NCBI RefSeq assembly: GCF_025787225.1 | Contig: NZ_CP090958.1 | Span: 3,984,524 to 4,048,523 of the forward strand | Reading direction: 5' to 3' | DNA length: 64,000 nucleotides | Origin: Saxibacter everestensis | GTDB taxonomy: Bacteria; Actinomycetota; Actinomycetes; Actinomycetales; Brevibacteriaceae | Shown here: positions 33,411 to 42,084 of the stretch, piece by piece | How positions within the stretch are numbered: position 1 is the first letter of the stretch | Layout of the letters: every line of letters begins with the position of its first letter | The notes under the pieces: model-generated | Databases searched by the model: none | Seen by the model: only the letters and a program-made list of their open reading frames with translations | What the model was told of the DNA's origin: nothing | Program-made: the position numbers and the translations under genes

Positions 33411-34094
33411 GTGGAAGCCTTTTCGGTAGAGCACGATCGCGCCCGAGCCATTTTTCGTGAGCAGCTGAAGCAGTTCGTCACCACGTGCAGCGGCCTGTCC
33501 GATCGCGATCTGCTGGTTACAAGCCGGTGTCATGGCTGGGCAGTGCTCGATGTTGTCACCCATGTTCGGGCTGGTCTCGAGGAGATGCTCGGCGGCTTCG
33601 TGGCCCCGACTAATCGGGCAGCCAATCGCGATGCCGCGTCTTACTGGGGCGAGTTTCCGCCCGGCAACGGTGGCGACGGAGTGGATGGAATTCTCTGGAC
33701 CAGACGTACCGCCTCGGCATACCGCCGTCCGTCCGGCGCAACCGATCATCTGCAGGCGGCCGCCAGTGCGGTGGCACGGGCGGCCGACGGCCTAGCCGAA
33801 GGAGCGATCGAGTCCCAGGGTTACGTACTGCGCAGCGGCGACTTCCTCGCGACCTGGGCTGTGGAACTTGCCATCCACCACCTGGACATGATGCAAGAGC
33901 TGCAGATCGAGGGGCCGACTCCTCGGTCGCTTGAGCTCACCAGGGCGACGATCTCAGCTCTCCTCGAGGCCGAGCTGCCGACATCCTGGGACGACACCAC
34001 GTGTGTTCTGCTGGGCACCGGACGAGAAGCCCCGAAAGCAAAGCAGGCGGCGGAGTTGGATCGGCTTGGCCTCAGCCTCCCGGTTCTTGGCTGA
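33411..34094 (+). CDS. Mycothiol-dependent maleylpyruvate isomerase-like protein
   Basis: The 227-residue protein is an MDMPI_N/DinB four-helix protein: LSDRDLLVTSRCHGWAVLDVVTHV (with the cysteine-histidine context of the metal site), then FLATWAVELAIHHLDMMQEL with the second set of histidines, and a C-terminal MDMPI_C-like domain with VLLGTGREAP. The metal-binding site is intact by sequence. It starts with GTG; CATGAT lies six bases before it and a ribosome-binding site is not obvious. The substrate is unknown. Confidence 0.85.
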   Translation: MEAFSVEHDRARAIFREQLKQFVTTCSGLSDRDLLVTSRCHGWAVLDVVTHVRAGLEEMLGGFVAPTNRAANRDAASYWGEFPPGNGGDGVDGILWTRRTASAYRRPSGATDHLQAAASAVARAADGLAEGAIESQGYVLRSGDFLATWAVELAIHHLDMMQELQIEGPTPRSLELTRATISALLEAELPTSWDDTTCVLLGTGREAPKAKQAAELDRLGLSLPVLG

Positions 34095-34216
34095 AGAACA
34101 GGAGACACCAGACACGAAGGGACGATCTTCCGCATTGGCTTCTCGGGCGCCACGAGCTGTGCTGCAGGGCGGCTCAGGTCGTTGAGGGCAGTTACTCTTC
34201 CAGATAGCCTCAGTTC

Positions 34217-35851
34217 ATGTCCGCCTCGTCACTGACCGGCCTATCACCCAAAGAAATTCTTGCCGTTCTCGATGGATCGATCGCGAAAGACCCGTTCTGG
34301 AAGCTCAGCCGGGCCCCGCAACGCCAATTGCTATCGACAATCGACCACACTCGCCTCCGCGAAATGTACACCGTTACGGCGGAGAACTTGCCCTATGCGA
34401 ATATCGACTGGCTTGACACAACAGGAGTCGCGATGCAATGGGGTGCCCGATATGGGGCAAGAGCAATCGATACGACCGCTCCGCTTCCAAATCCGGCATG
34501 GGGCAAGCGACTTGTGAAGAAAGCCTTCCGATATCAACGGATCGAAAAGGCGCTCTGGAAGACTCACCACTATGGATACGAACTGCAAGCTGACGAAGAC
34601 CACGTCGTGTTGACGGCGCCGGCGGACCCTTCTCCGGAAGCATTCGATCTCGCGTTCAATCAGCGTGCCTGGGATGTCGATGACAGCATCGTGTTGGATC
34701 CCACCTTCGTGGATTCCTTGGCCTCCATCTCCGAACGTGTCTTGCCGATGCGTTTACGTCACGACCCAACAAACAAGGCAGATCTTTGGAAGAAACTCGT
34801 ACCGGTGTACATCAGCACGGTGATGAAGACGAGGCCCTTCAAGTTTCACCTGCTCAGAGAAGACCGTGAATTCAATGGGGTGAGCATTCGGGACTACTGC
34901 AACGTCTGGCATGTTTTATACGCACATGCATTCGCGCATCAATACTCCGCGCTGCAACTCGCCTACATCCCAGTGCATTGTCTTTCGGATCGTATCGCTA
35001 CCATCGTCGACGCGGTCCGGCACTATTACCCTGAGACCAGCCCGGAGAAAGCAGCTTCCGCGCTACTCAACATCGCCTATGACCCTGAGCGTGACCCTAG
35101 CCAACTTGCGGCTAAGGATCACGGATTGTGGCCAGTCGTTAGGGAGGACTCGGACCGCATCTTAATTCCGTTGGCTACAGTTCTGGACAACCGGGTTGAA
35201 CGAGTACTCCTCCGACTTGGCGCGCGGCAACCAGAAGAGTTCGGACCGGTGGGACGGGATCTAGATATCGCCAAAGACCTGGCGACCATCATCTGCAATG
35301 CTGTGCGGGATTCCCTGCTCGTCGCACCGGCGGTTAGGATGACTGACTCGCGTGGACGGGCTCGGGGTGATCTCGACGTTGTCGCTTTTTCACCGTCTAC
35401 GAACATGGGATTGATCGTGGAGGTGGGCGGAGGAATCCGTCCAGCTTCGGGACAGGAGTTTCTCGGTACTATCTCCGGGATTCTAAAGAAGGCAGAAGAA
35501 CAGGTTCCGCGGACCCGCGAGGCCCTTGCAGCAGAGGACACCGTGGTTGATTGGCCATCCGATTGGCCCGACATGAGCCGGGTGAAGTGGACATGGGCGA
35601 TCTCCGGACAAAACTATCTCGGGTTGGAAGGAATCGCAGAGGCGCGTGAGGTCCTTCGGTCATCTGATCTTTTCGAGATTTCAACCAACATCGTGGAGTT
35701 CGTTGGTGAGCATCAAACTCTCTCGGAACTAATCTCATCCGTGCGCGACCCTCTTGTGCCAGAAGTGAAGCGGGGGAAGGAGACAATCAAGTTCGGCCAG
35801 TACACCTTTACGATTGACGGCCTTGTGGCCAAGGCTCACGCGCCTCTTTAG
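34217..35851 (+). CDS. Orphan 544-residue protein of unknown function with nuclease-like core
   Basis: I do not recognise the family. The protein is soluble, with no signal peptide or membrane helix. The N-terminal part (1-130) is aromatic- and charge-rich (LSRAPQRQLLSTIDHTRLREMY). The centre (about 190-330) is helical. Residues about 375-440 contain RGDLDVVAF, a strand, then GLIVEVGGG, which is the layout of a PD-(D/E)xK nuclease core (D, then E-x-x) but the expected lysine after the second acidic residue is glycine. The region before it has a TIICNAVRDSLLVAPAVR helix. The codon use looks less GC-rich than the neighbours, suggesting transfer. It stands alone upstream of the dnaK operon. Confidence 0.8.
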   Translation: MSASSLTGLSPKEILAVLDGSIAKDPFWKLSRAPQRQLLSTIDHTRLREMYTVTAENLPYANIDWLDTTGVAMQWGARYGARAIDTTAPLPNPAWGKRLVKKAFRYQRIEKALWKTHHYGYELQADEDHVVLTAPADPSPEAFDLAFNQRAWDVDDSIVLDPTFVDSLASISERVLPMRLRHDPTNKADLWKKLVPVYISTVMKTRPFKFHLLREDREFNGVSIRDYCNVWHVLYAHAFAHQYSALQLAYIPVHCLSDRIATIVDAVRHYYPETSPEKAASALLNIAYDPERDPSQLAAKDHGLWPVVREDSDRILIPLATVLDNRVERVLLRLGARQPEEFGPVGRDLDIAKDLATIICNAVRDSLLVAPAVRMTDSRGRARGDLDVVAFSPSTNMGLIVEVGGGIRPASGQEFLGTISGILKKAEEQVPRTREALAAEDTVVDWPSDWPDMSRVKWTWAISGQNYLGLEGIAEAREVLRSSDLFEISTNIVEFVGEHQTLSELISSVRDPLVPEVKRGKETIKFGQYTFTIDGLVAKAHAPL

Positions 35852-35952
35852 CTGTCGCGAAGTTTCGCTTCGATGGCGGGCATCCGAGCTACAGCTTGTA
35901 TCTGCCAGCAGCCTCCCCGAAGCCAGCCGGGAACAAAACCCGCCTCCGGAGA

Positions 35953-35973
35953 GTTGAGTCACGTAGACGCAAG
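35953..35973. promoter_or_regulatory. Upstream HAIR operator for HspR
   Basis: GTTGAGT-N7-ACGCAAG at 35953-35973 matches the HspR-associated inverted repeat CTTGAGT-N7-ACTCAAG at 12 of 14 arm positions with the exact seven-base gap. It lies about 100 bases before the dnaK start. It was recognised by comparison with the published consensus, not by alignment software. Confidence 0.7.
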
Positions 35974-35989
35974 TTTGATCAGCCTGGAT

Positions 35990-36018
35990 TTGACAATGTC
36001 AGATCCCTGAGCAGACTT
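35990..36018 (+). promoter_or_regulatory. Candidate dnaK promoter
   Basis: TTGACA at 35990-35995 is a perfect -35 hexamer. A 17-base spacer leads to AGACTT (36013-36018), a weak -10 that overlaps the downstream HAIR element, as expected for a repressed heat-shock promoter. Confidence 0.5.
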
Positions 36019-36036
36019 GAGTACAGAAAGCTCAAC
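36016..36036. promoter_or_regulatory. Downstream HAIR operator for HspR
   Basis: CTTGAGT-N7-GCTCAAC at 36016-36036 matches the HAIR consensus in the whole left arm and five of seven right-arm positions. It ends 20 bases before the dnaK ATG, between the -10 region and the AGGAGG ribosome-binding site. Binding of HspR (with DnaK as co-repressor in the classical model) would block transcription. Confidence 0.8.
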
Positions 36037-36056
36037 TTCTCTCTAGGAGGAAACAG

Positions 36057-37949
36057 ATGGCACGTGCAGTAGGTATCGACCTGGGAACCACCAACTCTGT
36101 GGTTTCGGTTCTTGAAGGTGGCGAGCCGACGGTTATCGCCAACGCAGAAGGTGGCCGGACCACGCCGTCCGTCGTTGCTTTCTCCAAGTCGGGCGAGGGG
36201 CTGGTCGGCGAAATCGCCAAGCGCCAGGCCGTAACCAACGTTGATCGCACCATTACATCGGTCAAGCGCCACATCGGCAGCGACTGGCATGTTGAGATCG
36301 ATGACAAGAAGTACAGCGCGCAGGAAATCTCAGCGCGAATCCTGCAGAAGCTGAAGACTGACGCCGAGTCGTACCTCGGTGAAGAAGTCACCGACGCCGT
36401 GGTGACAGTTCCGGCATACTTCGGCGATGCCGAGCGCCAGGCCACCAAGGACGCCGGTGAGATCGCCGGCCTCAACGTGCTCCGCATCATCAACGAGCCG
36501 ACTGCGGCCGCGCTGGCATACGGCCTGGAAAAGGGCAAGGAAGACGAGCTCATCCTGGTCTTCGACCTCGGTGGCGGTACCTTCGACGTTTCGCTGCTTG
36601 AAGTCGGCAAGGATGAAGACGACTTCTCCACCATCCAGGTTCGCGCCACATCCGGTGACAACAAACTAGGCGGCGACGACTGGGATCAGCGCGTTGTCGA
36701 CTGGCTGCTGCAGCAGGTCCGCTCGAAGACCGGCATCGACCTGTCCAAGGACAAGACGGCCCTTCAGCGACTGAAAGAAGCTTCTGAGCAGGCGAAGAAG
36801 GAACTGTCCAGCGCCACCAGCACCAACATTTCGCTGCAGTACCTCTCGGTCAGCGAATCCGGACCCGTCCACCTGGACGAATCCCTGAGCCGTGCGAAGT
36901 TCCAGGAGCTCACCAGCGACCTGCTCGACCGCACCAAGGAACCGTTCCACGCCGTGATGCGTGACGCCGGGATCAAGGTGGCTGAAATCGATCACATTGT
37001 GCTCGTGGGTGGTTCCACCCGGATGCCTGCCGTCACCGACGTCGTCAAGGAACTGACCGGCGGCAAGGAGCCGAACAAGGGCGTCAACCCGGATGAGGTA
37101 GTTGCCATCGGCGCCGCGGTTCAGGCCGGTGTGCTGAAGGGTGAGCGTAAGGACGTTCTGCTGATCGACGTCACACCGCTTTCTCTCGGTCTCGAGACCA
37201 AGGGTGGCGTGATGACCAAGCTGATCGAGCGCAACACGGCCATTCCGACCAAGCGCAGCGAGACATTCACCACGGCCGACGACAACCAGCCATCGGTGTC
37301 GATTCAGGTATTCCAGGGCGAGCGCGAGTTCACTCGGGACAACAAGCCGCTGGGCACTTTCGAGCTGACCGGCATCGCCCCGGCCCCTCGTGGTGTGCCG
37401 CAGATCGAGGTCGCATTCGACATCGACGCCAACGGCATCGTGCACGTATCCGCAACGGACAAGGGCACCGGCAAGGCGCAGTCGATGACGATCACCGGCG
37501 GTTCCGCTCTGCCGAAGGAAGATATCGAGCGCATGGTTCGCGAAGCCGAAGAGCACGCGGCCGAGGACAAGACGCGCCGCGAGGAAGCCGACACCCGTAA
37601 CAACGCGGAACAGCTTGCCTACTCCACCGAGAAAATCGTGAAGGAGAACGAGGACAAGCTGCCTGACGACGTCAAGACTGAGGTCGCCGCCGACGTCGAA
37701 GCGCTGAAGGAAGCGCTGAAGGGTGAGGACAACGCAGCGGTGAAGACCGCCTTCGACAAGCTTTCCGAATCGCAGCAGAAGATCGGGCAGGCAATCTACG
37801 CCTCGCAGGCAGCCCAGGGCGCGGAAGGTGCTCCGGGAGCCGACGCGGCCGGTGGCACGTCAGCTGGCGGGCCGGCCGACGGGCCAGCAGCCTCGGACGA
37901 GGACGTCGTTGACGCCGAAGTTATTGATGAGGACGAGGAGAAGAAGTAA
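36057..37949 (+). CDS. dnaK: Molecular chaperone DnaK (Hsp70)
   Basis: This 630-residue Hsp70 starts [21 protein letters not shown], has the phosphate loops in [17 protein letters not shown] and [13 protein letters not shown], the linker-like [11 protein letters not shown], and a substrate-binding domain with a helical lid. It ends in an acidic, Gly/Ala-rich tail ending [10 protein letters not shown]. It has the short form typical of Gram-positive DnaK. A strong AGGAGG ribosome-binding site sits seven bases before the ATG, and two HAIR sites lie upstream. The stop overlaps the grpE start (TAATG). It folds nascent and stressed proteins and is the co-repressor of HspR in other actinobacteria. 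Confidence 0.98.
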   Translation: MARAVGIDLGTTNSVVSVLEGGEPTVIANAEGGRTTPSVVAFSKSGEGLVGEIAKRQAVTNVDRTITSVKRHIGSDWHVEIDDKKYSAQEISARILQKLKTDAESYLGEEVTDAVVTVPAYFGDAERQATKDAGEIAGLNVLRIINEPTAAALAYGLEKGKEDELILVFDLGGGTFDVSLLEVGKDEDDFSTIQVRATSGDNKLGGDDWDQRVVDWLLQQVRSKTGIDLSKDKTALQRLKEASEQAKKELSSATSTNISLQYLSVSESGPVHLDESLSRAKFQELTSDLLDRTKEPFHAVMRDAGIKVAEIDHIVLVGGSTRMPAVTDVVKELTGGKEPNKGVNPDEVVAIGAAVQAGVLKGERKDVLLIDVTPLSLGLETKGGVMTKLIERNTAIPTKRSETFTTADDNQPSVSIQVFQGEREFTRDNKPLGTFELTGIAPAPRGVPQIEVAFDIDANGIVHVSATDKGTGKAQSMTITGGSALPKEDIERMVREAEEHAAEDKTRREEADTRNNAEQLAYSTEKIVKENEDKLPDDVKTEVAADVEALKEALKGEDNAAVKTAFDKLSESQQKIGQAIYASQAAQGAEGAPGADAAGGTSAGGPADGPAASDEDVVDAEVIDEDEEKK

Positions 37950-38722
37950 TGACAGCATCGGACGCAAACTCCGGCTCTGCGCCAGAAGAGCGCTCCGAGG
38001 AGCAGTCGGCACAGTCTCAGTCGCATGTCTTCCGGGACAAGCGGCGAATCGACCCGACGACCGGCGAGGTACGGGACCATCCGGACCAGCCTGCCGAAAC
38101 CGATCCGGCCGCACAGGCTCCTTCGGCTGGACAGGCCGATCCGGCCGGGCAGGCTCCACCTGCAGGGGGGCAGGCCGAGCCGGCCGACGCCGTCGGAACC
38201 CCGCAGGGTGCCGACACCGACGTGCCCGACGACCTTTCGTCGCTGAACGATACTCCTCCCGCTCCGGAGGCGGCGCCCGATCTGGCCGCCGGTGCGGCGG
38301 ACCCAGCGGCATTGCTGGCAGCCGAACGGCTGGAGGACCTGCAGCGACTTCAGGCCGAGTACACGAACTATCGCAAGCGGGTCGCCCGTGACCGCGACGT
38401 TGCGCGGGATGCCGGTGTGATCAGCGTGCTCGAATCGCTGATGCCGGTGCTTGATGAGGTCGAATTGGCTCGCCAGCACGGTGATCTGAACGGCCCGTTC
38501 GAGACTCACTCGGAAAAGCTGGTGGCCGCGCTCACCAAGTTCGGCTTCAGCCAGTTCGGCGAACCGGGGGAAGAGTTCGACCCGCAGGTGCACGAAGCAC
38601 TGATGCAGCAGCCGTCGGCAGATGTCGACGTGATCACCGTGACCCAGGTTCTACAGCCCGGGTACAAGCTCGGCGATCGGGTGCTGCGCGCCGCACGGGT
38701 AGCCGTCGCCCAGCCCGAATAG
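37949..38722 (+). CDS. grpE: Nucleotide exchange factor GrpE
   Basis: The 257-residue protein has a long low-complexity N-terminus (about 120 residues of Gln/Pro/Ala/Asp), a coiled-coil region with RLEDLQRLQAEYTNYRKRVARDRD and the conserved VISVLESLMPVLDEVELAR, and the C-terminal beta-domain with FDPQVHEALMQQP, VLQPGYKLGDRVLRAARVAVA. It releases ADP from DnaK. It overlaps dnaK by one base, so translation is coupled. The N-terminal extension is longer than in typical GrpE, as is common in actinobacteria. Confidence 0.97.
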   Translation: MTASDANSGSAPEERSEEQSAQSQSHVFRDKRRIDPTTGEVRDHPDQPAETDPAAQAPSAGQADPAGQAPPAGGQAEPADAVGTPQGADTDVPDDLSSLNDTPPAPEAAPDLAAGAADPAALLAAERLEDLQRLQAEYTNYRKRVARDRDVARDAGVISVLESLMPVLDEVELARQHGDLNGPFETHSEKLVAALTKFGFSQFGEPGEEFDPQVHEALMQQPSADVDVITVTQVLQPGYKLGDRVLRAARVAVAQPE

Positions 38723-38808
38723 GGCGTGGTCGTGGTCTGGGGAATGTGACAGGCTTGCAACCCCAGACCAGGGCGGCACCCTGACAGATTTAGAGAAAGG
38801 AGGCGCCG

Positions 38809-39816
38809 ATGAATACCGGACCCCAGAACGCCTGGTTCGACAAGGATTATTACGCCACTCTCGGCGTTTCCAAGGATGCGTCCGCGGATGAAGTAAAGAA
38901 GAGCTATCGCAAGCTGGCCCGGAAGTATCATCCGGATGCCAATCCTGGCGATTCGACCGCCGAGGCCAAGTTCAAGGAACTCGGCGAAGCGTACGCCGTG
39001 CTCTCCGACAAAGAAGAGCGCGCGCAGTACGACTCAGTGCGCGCCATGGCTTCCGGCACGCGCTTCTCCGCCGGTTCCGGCGGCGCAAGGGCCGGTGCGG
39101 GTGGCGGTGCCGGGTTCGAGGACCTATTCGGCGGACTGTTCCAACCGGAAACCGGTTCGCGGACCTCCAACAGGGGAGACATCCCGCCTGAATTCGCGGA
39201 CCTGTTCGACATCGGCGGGTACGGCAGCGGTGGTCGCACGGCCGGATTCTCCACCGGCCCGCGCAAGGGCGGCGACATAAGCGCCCGCACCACTTTGAAC
39301 TTCACCGAAGCGATCGAGGGCGCCACGGTCAAACTGAACGGCGCGAGTTCCGGTCCGATCTCCGTTCGTACGCCGATCGGCGTCAAGGACGGCCAGAAGA
39401 TCCGGCTGCGCGGCAAGGGCCAGCCGTCGCCCAACGGTGGCGAGCCAGGCGACATGCTGCTGACCGTGAACGTCGAACAGCACCCAGTATTCAAGCGGGA
39501 CGGCGATAACCTTCGCATCGAGGTTCCCGTCACGTTCGATGAGGCAGCGCTCGGAGCCGAAATTCAGGTGCCGGTGCTGAACGGACTGCCGGTTCGGGTC
39601 AAGGTGGCACCGGGAACTCCGAGCGGCCGGGTGCTGAGGGTTCGTGGCCGCGGCGTCAAAACCAAGAGTCACACCGGCGATCTGCTGGTGACGGTTGAGG
39701 TCGTCGTGCCGAAGAACCTTAGCGCGGATGCTCAGAAGGCGGTCAAGGACTTCCAGACCGCAACCAAGGACGAAGACCCGCGGGTCGATCTGATCCAGCG
39801 GGCCAAGAGCAGCTGA
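38809..39816 (+). CDS. dnaJ: DnaJ-type co-chaperone without zinc finger
   Basis: The 335-residue Hsp40 has the J-domain (YYATLGVSKDASADEVKKSYRKLARKYHPDANPG, with HPD intact), a Gly/Ala-rich region to about residue 135, then the two C-terminal beta-barrel domains (ARTTLNFTEAIEGATVKLN and VPVLNGLPVRVKVAPGTPSGRVLRVRGRG). The four CxxCxGxG repeats of classical DnaJ are absent, so it is a class B (CbpA-like) J-protein although it sits in the dnaK operon. It stimulates DnaK ATPase. It lies 86 bases after grpE with a GGAGG ribosome-binding site. Confidence 0.95.
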   Translation: MNTGPQNAWFDKDYYATLGVSKDASADEVKKSYRKLARKYHPDANPGDSTAEAKFKELGEAYAVLSDKEERAQYDSVRAMASGTRFSAGSGGARAGAGGGAGFEDLFGGLFQPETGSRTSNRGDIPPEFADLFDIGGYGSGGRTAGFSTGPRKGGDISARTTLNFTEAIEGATVKLNGASSGPISVRTPIGVKDGQKIRLRGKGQPSPNGGEPGDMLLTVNVEQHPVFKRDGDNLRIEVPVTFDEAALGAEIQVPVLNGLPVRVKVAPGTPSGRVLRVRGRGVKTKSHTGDLLVTVEVVVPKNLSADAQKAVKDFQTATKDEDPRVDLIQRAKSS

Positions 39817-39847
39817 ATCGAGAAGTGTCCGACAGGGAAGGTGAGCC

Positions 39848-40276
39848 ATGAGGGTTGATGAGAATGCCGCGGTATTCGTGATCTCCGTCGCCGCCGAGCT
39901 TGCGGGCATGCACCCGCAGACCCTGCGGCAGTACGACCGGCTAGGCCTGGTATCGCCCAATCGCACGGCAGGACGTGGGCGCCGGTACTCTGCGCGTGAC
40001 ATCGCCCGGCTGCGCGAAGTACAGCGACTGAGCCAGGACGAGGGTGTCAATCTGGCCGGTATCAAACGCATTATGGAACTGGAGCATCAGGTCGAGGCAA
40101 TGCAGTCCCGCGCCGCGGAGCTCGCCGCGCAGCTCGACGAGCTACGGGTCAGAGGCGATTCCGGGCGTCGGGTGTTCGCCGCGGGGCTCGCCGGAGACGT
40201 GGTCTCGCTGGCTCGAGGCACCCGCCCCTCGGCTCGTCCGGGATCCTTGATGGTGTGGCGGCCCGGCCGCGGCTAA
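39848..40276 (+). CDS. hspR: Heat-shock repressor HspR
   Basis: The 142-residue MerR-type repressor has the FVISVAAELAGMHPQTLRQYDRLGLVSPNRT helix-turn-helix, GRGRRYSARDIARLREVQRLSQDEG, and a coiled coil (ELEHQVEAMQSRAAELAAQLDELR) for dimerisation. The C-terminal tail (SLMVWRPGRG) resembles the hydrophobic end through which DnaK stabilises HspR. It binds the HAIR sites upstream of dnaK and represses the operon under normal conditions. GGAAGGTGAGCC precedes the ATG. It is 31 bases after dnaJ. Confidence 0.96.
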   Translation: MRVDENAAVFVISVAAELAGMHPQTLRQYDRLGLVSPNRTAGRGRRYSARDIARLREVQRLSQDEGVNLAGIKRIMELEHQVEAMQSRAAELAAQLDELRVRGDSGRRVFAAGLAGDVVSLARGTRPSARPGSLMVWRPGRG

Positions 40277-40483
40277 AGAGGTAGCAGATGTAGGCGGCAC
40301 AGAAGTCGGACAGTCCTGCCGCTGCGAAGCCAGCGATCTGGCAGGCGAGAATCTGGCTGGCGCCAGTGGGGCCGCCACATTTGCAGAGGCTGACTCACCA
40401 GCAACCGGACCAATCTCAGAATGCGAGCGGAATCTGGAGCTGTCGGCAGCCTAGTGGCTGCATTTGTCCTGGCCCTCGGCTCT

Positions 40484-41545
40484 CTATCCGGCGTTTGCCG
40501 CGTACTCTTCCATCGTGTCGTCCTTGAGCGCCTTGCGAAGGTCGTCCATCCCGCCATCATCGACCTTGACGATCGATGCCTTGCCGGCTCGCCCGGTGCC
40601 GTCGTTCGGAGCCTGCAGGAAGTGAATGTTCGCCGGGCGCACATTGCGCAGATCCCAGCCGAGCCCAGCCATGGTTGACGGATCGAAGCCCTTGTCGACG
40701 GTGAGATAGGGCGCCACGGTGGAGACCAGGTCGTTGATCTTTCCCGGACTGGTCAGGGTGTCGCCGCTGAGTGCCGTTTTCATCAGTCCCCTGAGGAACG
40801 CCTGCTGATTTCGTACCCGCTGAAAGTCGCCGTCCTTGAAGGACTTGCGTTCACGCACGAACGCCAGAGCTTCTTCGCCGCTGAGTTTCTGCGTTCCCGC
40901 CGTGAAGTCGAATCCTGCGGAACTGAAGCTTTCCTCGACATCAACTTCGACACCGCCGAGTGAGTCCGTCAGCTCGGCGAAGCCCTCGAAGTCGATCATC
41001 GCAACGTGATCGATCCTGGTATCGGTGAAGTTCTCGACGGTCTGAGCCGCAAGCGGCAGACCGCCGAACGCCAGCGCGGAATTGATCTTGTTCTTGCCGT
41101 GCCCCGGAATCGGAACCCACAGATCGCGCGGGAATGACACCGCGTATGCATTCTGGCGTGCCGAATCGATATGCACCAGCATCATCACGTCCGAGCGCTG
41201 CCCGGTTACCTTCTCGCCCGAATCCTCGGGACGCTTGTCAGAGCCGAGGAAGAGGATGTTCTTCGAGCCGACCTTGCTCGCCTCCGGCCGATCCTTGGAA
41301 TCCGGCAGGACGTTCTCGACATAGGTAGCTTTTTCCGACACGCTGCGGGACAGATTCCACAGGTATCCGCCGACGATTGCCAGGCCGACCAGGATCAGCG
41401 CCACAAATATCGCCACCGCGACCCAGAAGTTTCGCCGCTTCTTTCTGCGGTTACGCTCTCGCCAGTCATCGGCCGGCGGATTGTCGGCCGATCCGTCGAC
41501 GAGTTCGTCGAACGTGGCCTGGTCTGGGCGGGTACGAGGAGTCAC
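40484..41545 (-). CDS. LCP family cell-wall polymer ligase
   Basis: With GTG at 41545 the protein is 353 residues. It has a basic cytoplasmic start, a membrane helix (about 38-60), and the LytR-CpsA-Psr domain: NILFLGSDKRP, GQRSDVMMLVHID, VSFPRDLWVPIPGHGKNKINSAL, DHVAMIDFEGFAELTDSLGGVEV and EEALAFVRERK with FQRVRNQQAFLRGL, the arginine- and aspartate-rich pyrophosphate-binding set. LCP enzymes attach polyprenyl-linked polymers to peptidoglycan. It borders the polysaccharide locus and is the likely attachment enzyme for its product. An alternative upstream extension reads into an old transposase remnant and was rejected. Confidence 0.92.
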   Translation of the reverse strand: MTPRTRPDQATFDELVDGSADNPPADDWRERNRRKKRRNFWVAVAIFVALILVGLAIVGGYLWNLSRSVSEKATYVENVLPDSKDRPEASKVGSKNILFLGSDKRPEDSGEKVTGQRSDVMMLVHIDSARQNAYAVSFPRDLWVPIPGHGKNKINSALAFGGLPLAAQTVENFTDTRIDHVAMIDFEGFAELTDSLGGVEVDVEESFSSAGFDFTAGTQKLSGEEALAFVRERKSFKDGDFQRVRNQQAFLRGLMKTALSGDTLTSPGKINDLVSTVAPYLTVDKGFDPSTMAGLGWDLRNVRPANIHFLQAPNDGTGRAGKASIVKVDDGGMDDLRKALKDDTMEEYAANAG

Positions 41546-41589
41546 CCGATAACAATAGCTGAGCTGGTCTGACCGAAGGTGACAGTTGC

Positions 41590-41940
41590 GAAACAAGCTA
41601 CGGCTGACGACCTGCTGTCCTTTGCAGGAGCCGTCAGGTGATTGGTTTAGAGGAGACGTCCGTGCGGTCCACGGACAGGCGCAAATCGAGTCCGTGGTGA
41701 GCGTCGCGCGCTCGTCGGACGTGTTCTGACTTCCGCGGCCCGAGTGCAACACGACGCCCGGTTGAACGTGCCCGTGCGCCATCCTCAGGGCGTCACAGAT
41801 CAGCTCGGTGCGTATGTGGACGGCGATCGACCAGTCCGCCACCATCCGGTTTTGCGGGTCGATCGCGATGGCCAGGTAGAGCCACCTTCCCCGGCGCGCA
41901 AGTACGTGATGTCGTGAGGCAAGACTCACTCCTTCGCACC
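41590..41940 (-). pseudogene. IS3-type transposase fragment (rve domain)
   Basis: In the frame upstream of the LCP start, HVLARRGRWLYLAIAIDPQNRMVADWSI resembles the start of the rve integrase core of IS3 OrfB proteins, and HIRTELICDALRMAHGHVQPGVVLHSGRGSQNTS the next part (the conserved aspartate after HS is glycine). A frame change follows. Only the middle of the catalytic domain survives. No terminal inverted repeats are recognised. Confidence 0.7.
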
Positions 41941-42084
41941 CCTGCCTGGGCCCGTCGACGCGCATCGCCCAGAGCAAGCAAGTATGCTGGTGCCGCTCAG
42001 CTGACCAGTGGTCCTGGTCGCGCGTCAGACGATGCATGCCCGGGACCGACGATGCGCCCCGACGAGGGGCAAGGAGAAGATTCC

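Noticed and set aside
36666..37556. Minus-strand frame of 296 codons in dnaK
   Set aside because: Well-known antisense artefact of high-GC dnaK genes; the sense frame is certain.
40285..40400. Antisense frame with a cysteine-rich peptide-like string (CKCGG, ILACQIAG, DFCAAYICYL), similar in look to a small modified peptide
   Set aside because: No start codon or ribosome-binding site in that frame, it runs into the antisense of hspR, and no modification or export genes are nearby.
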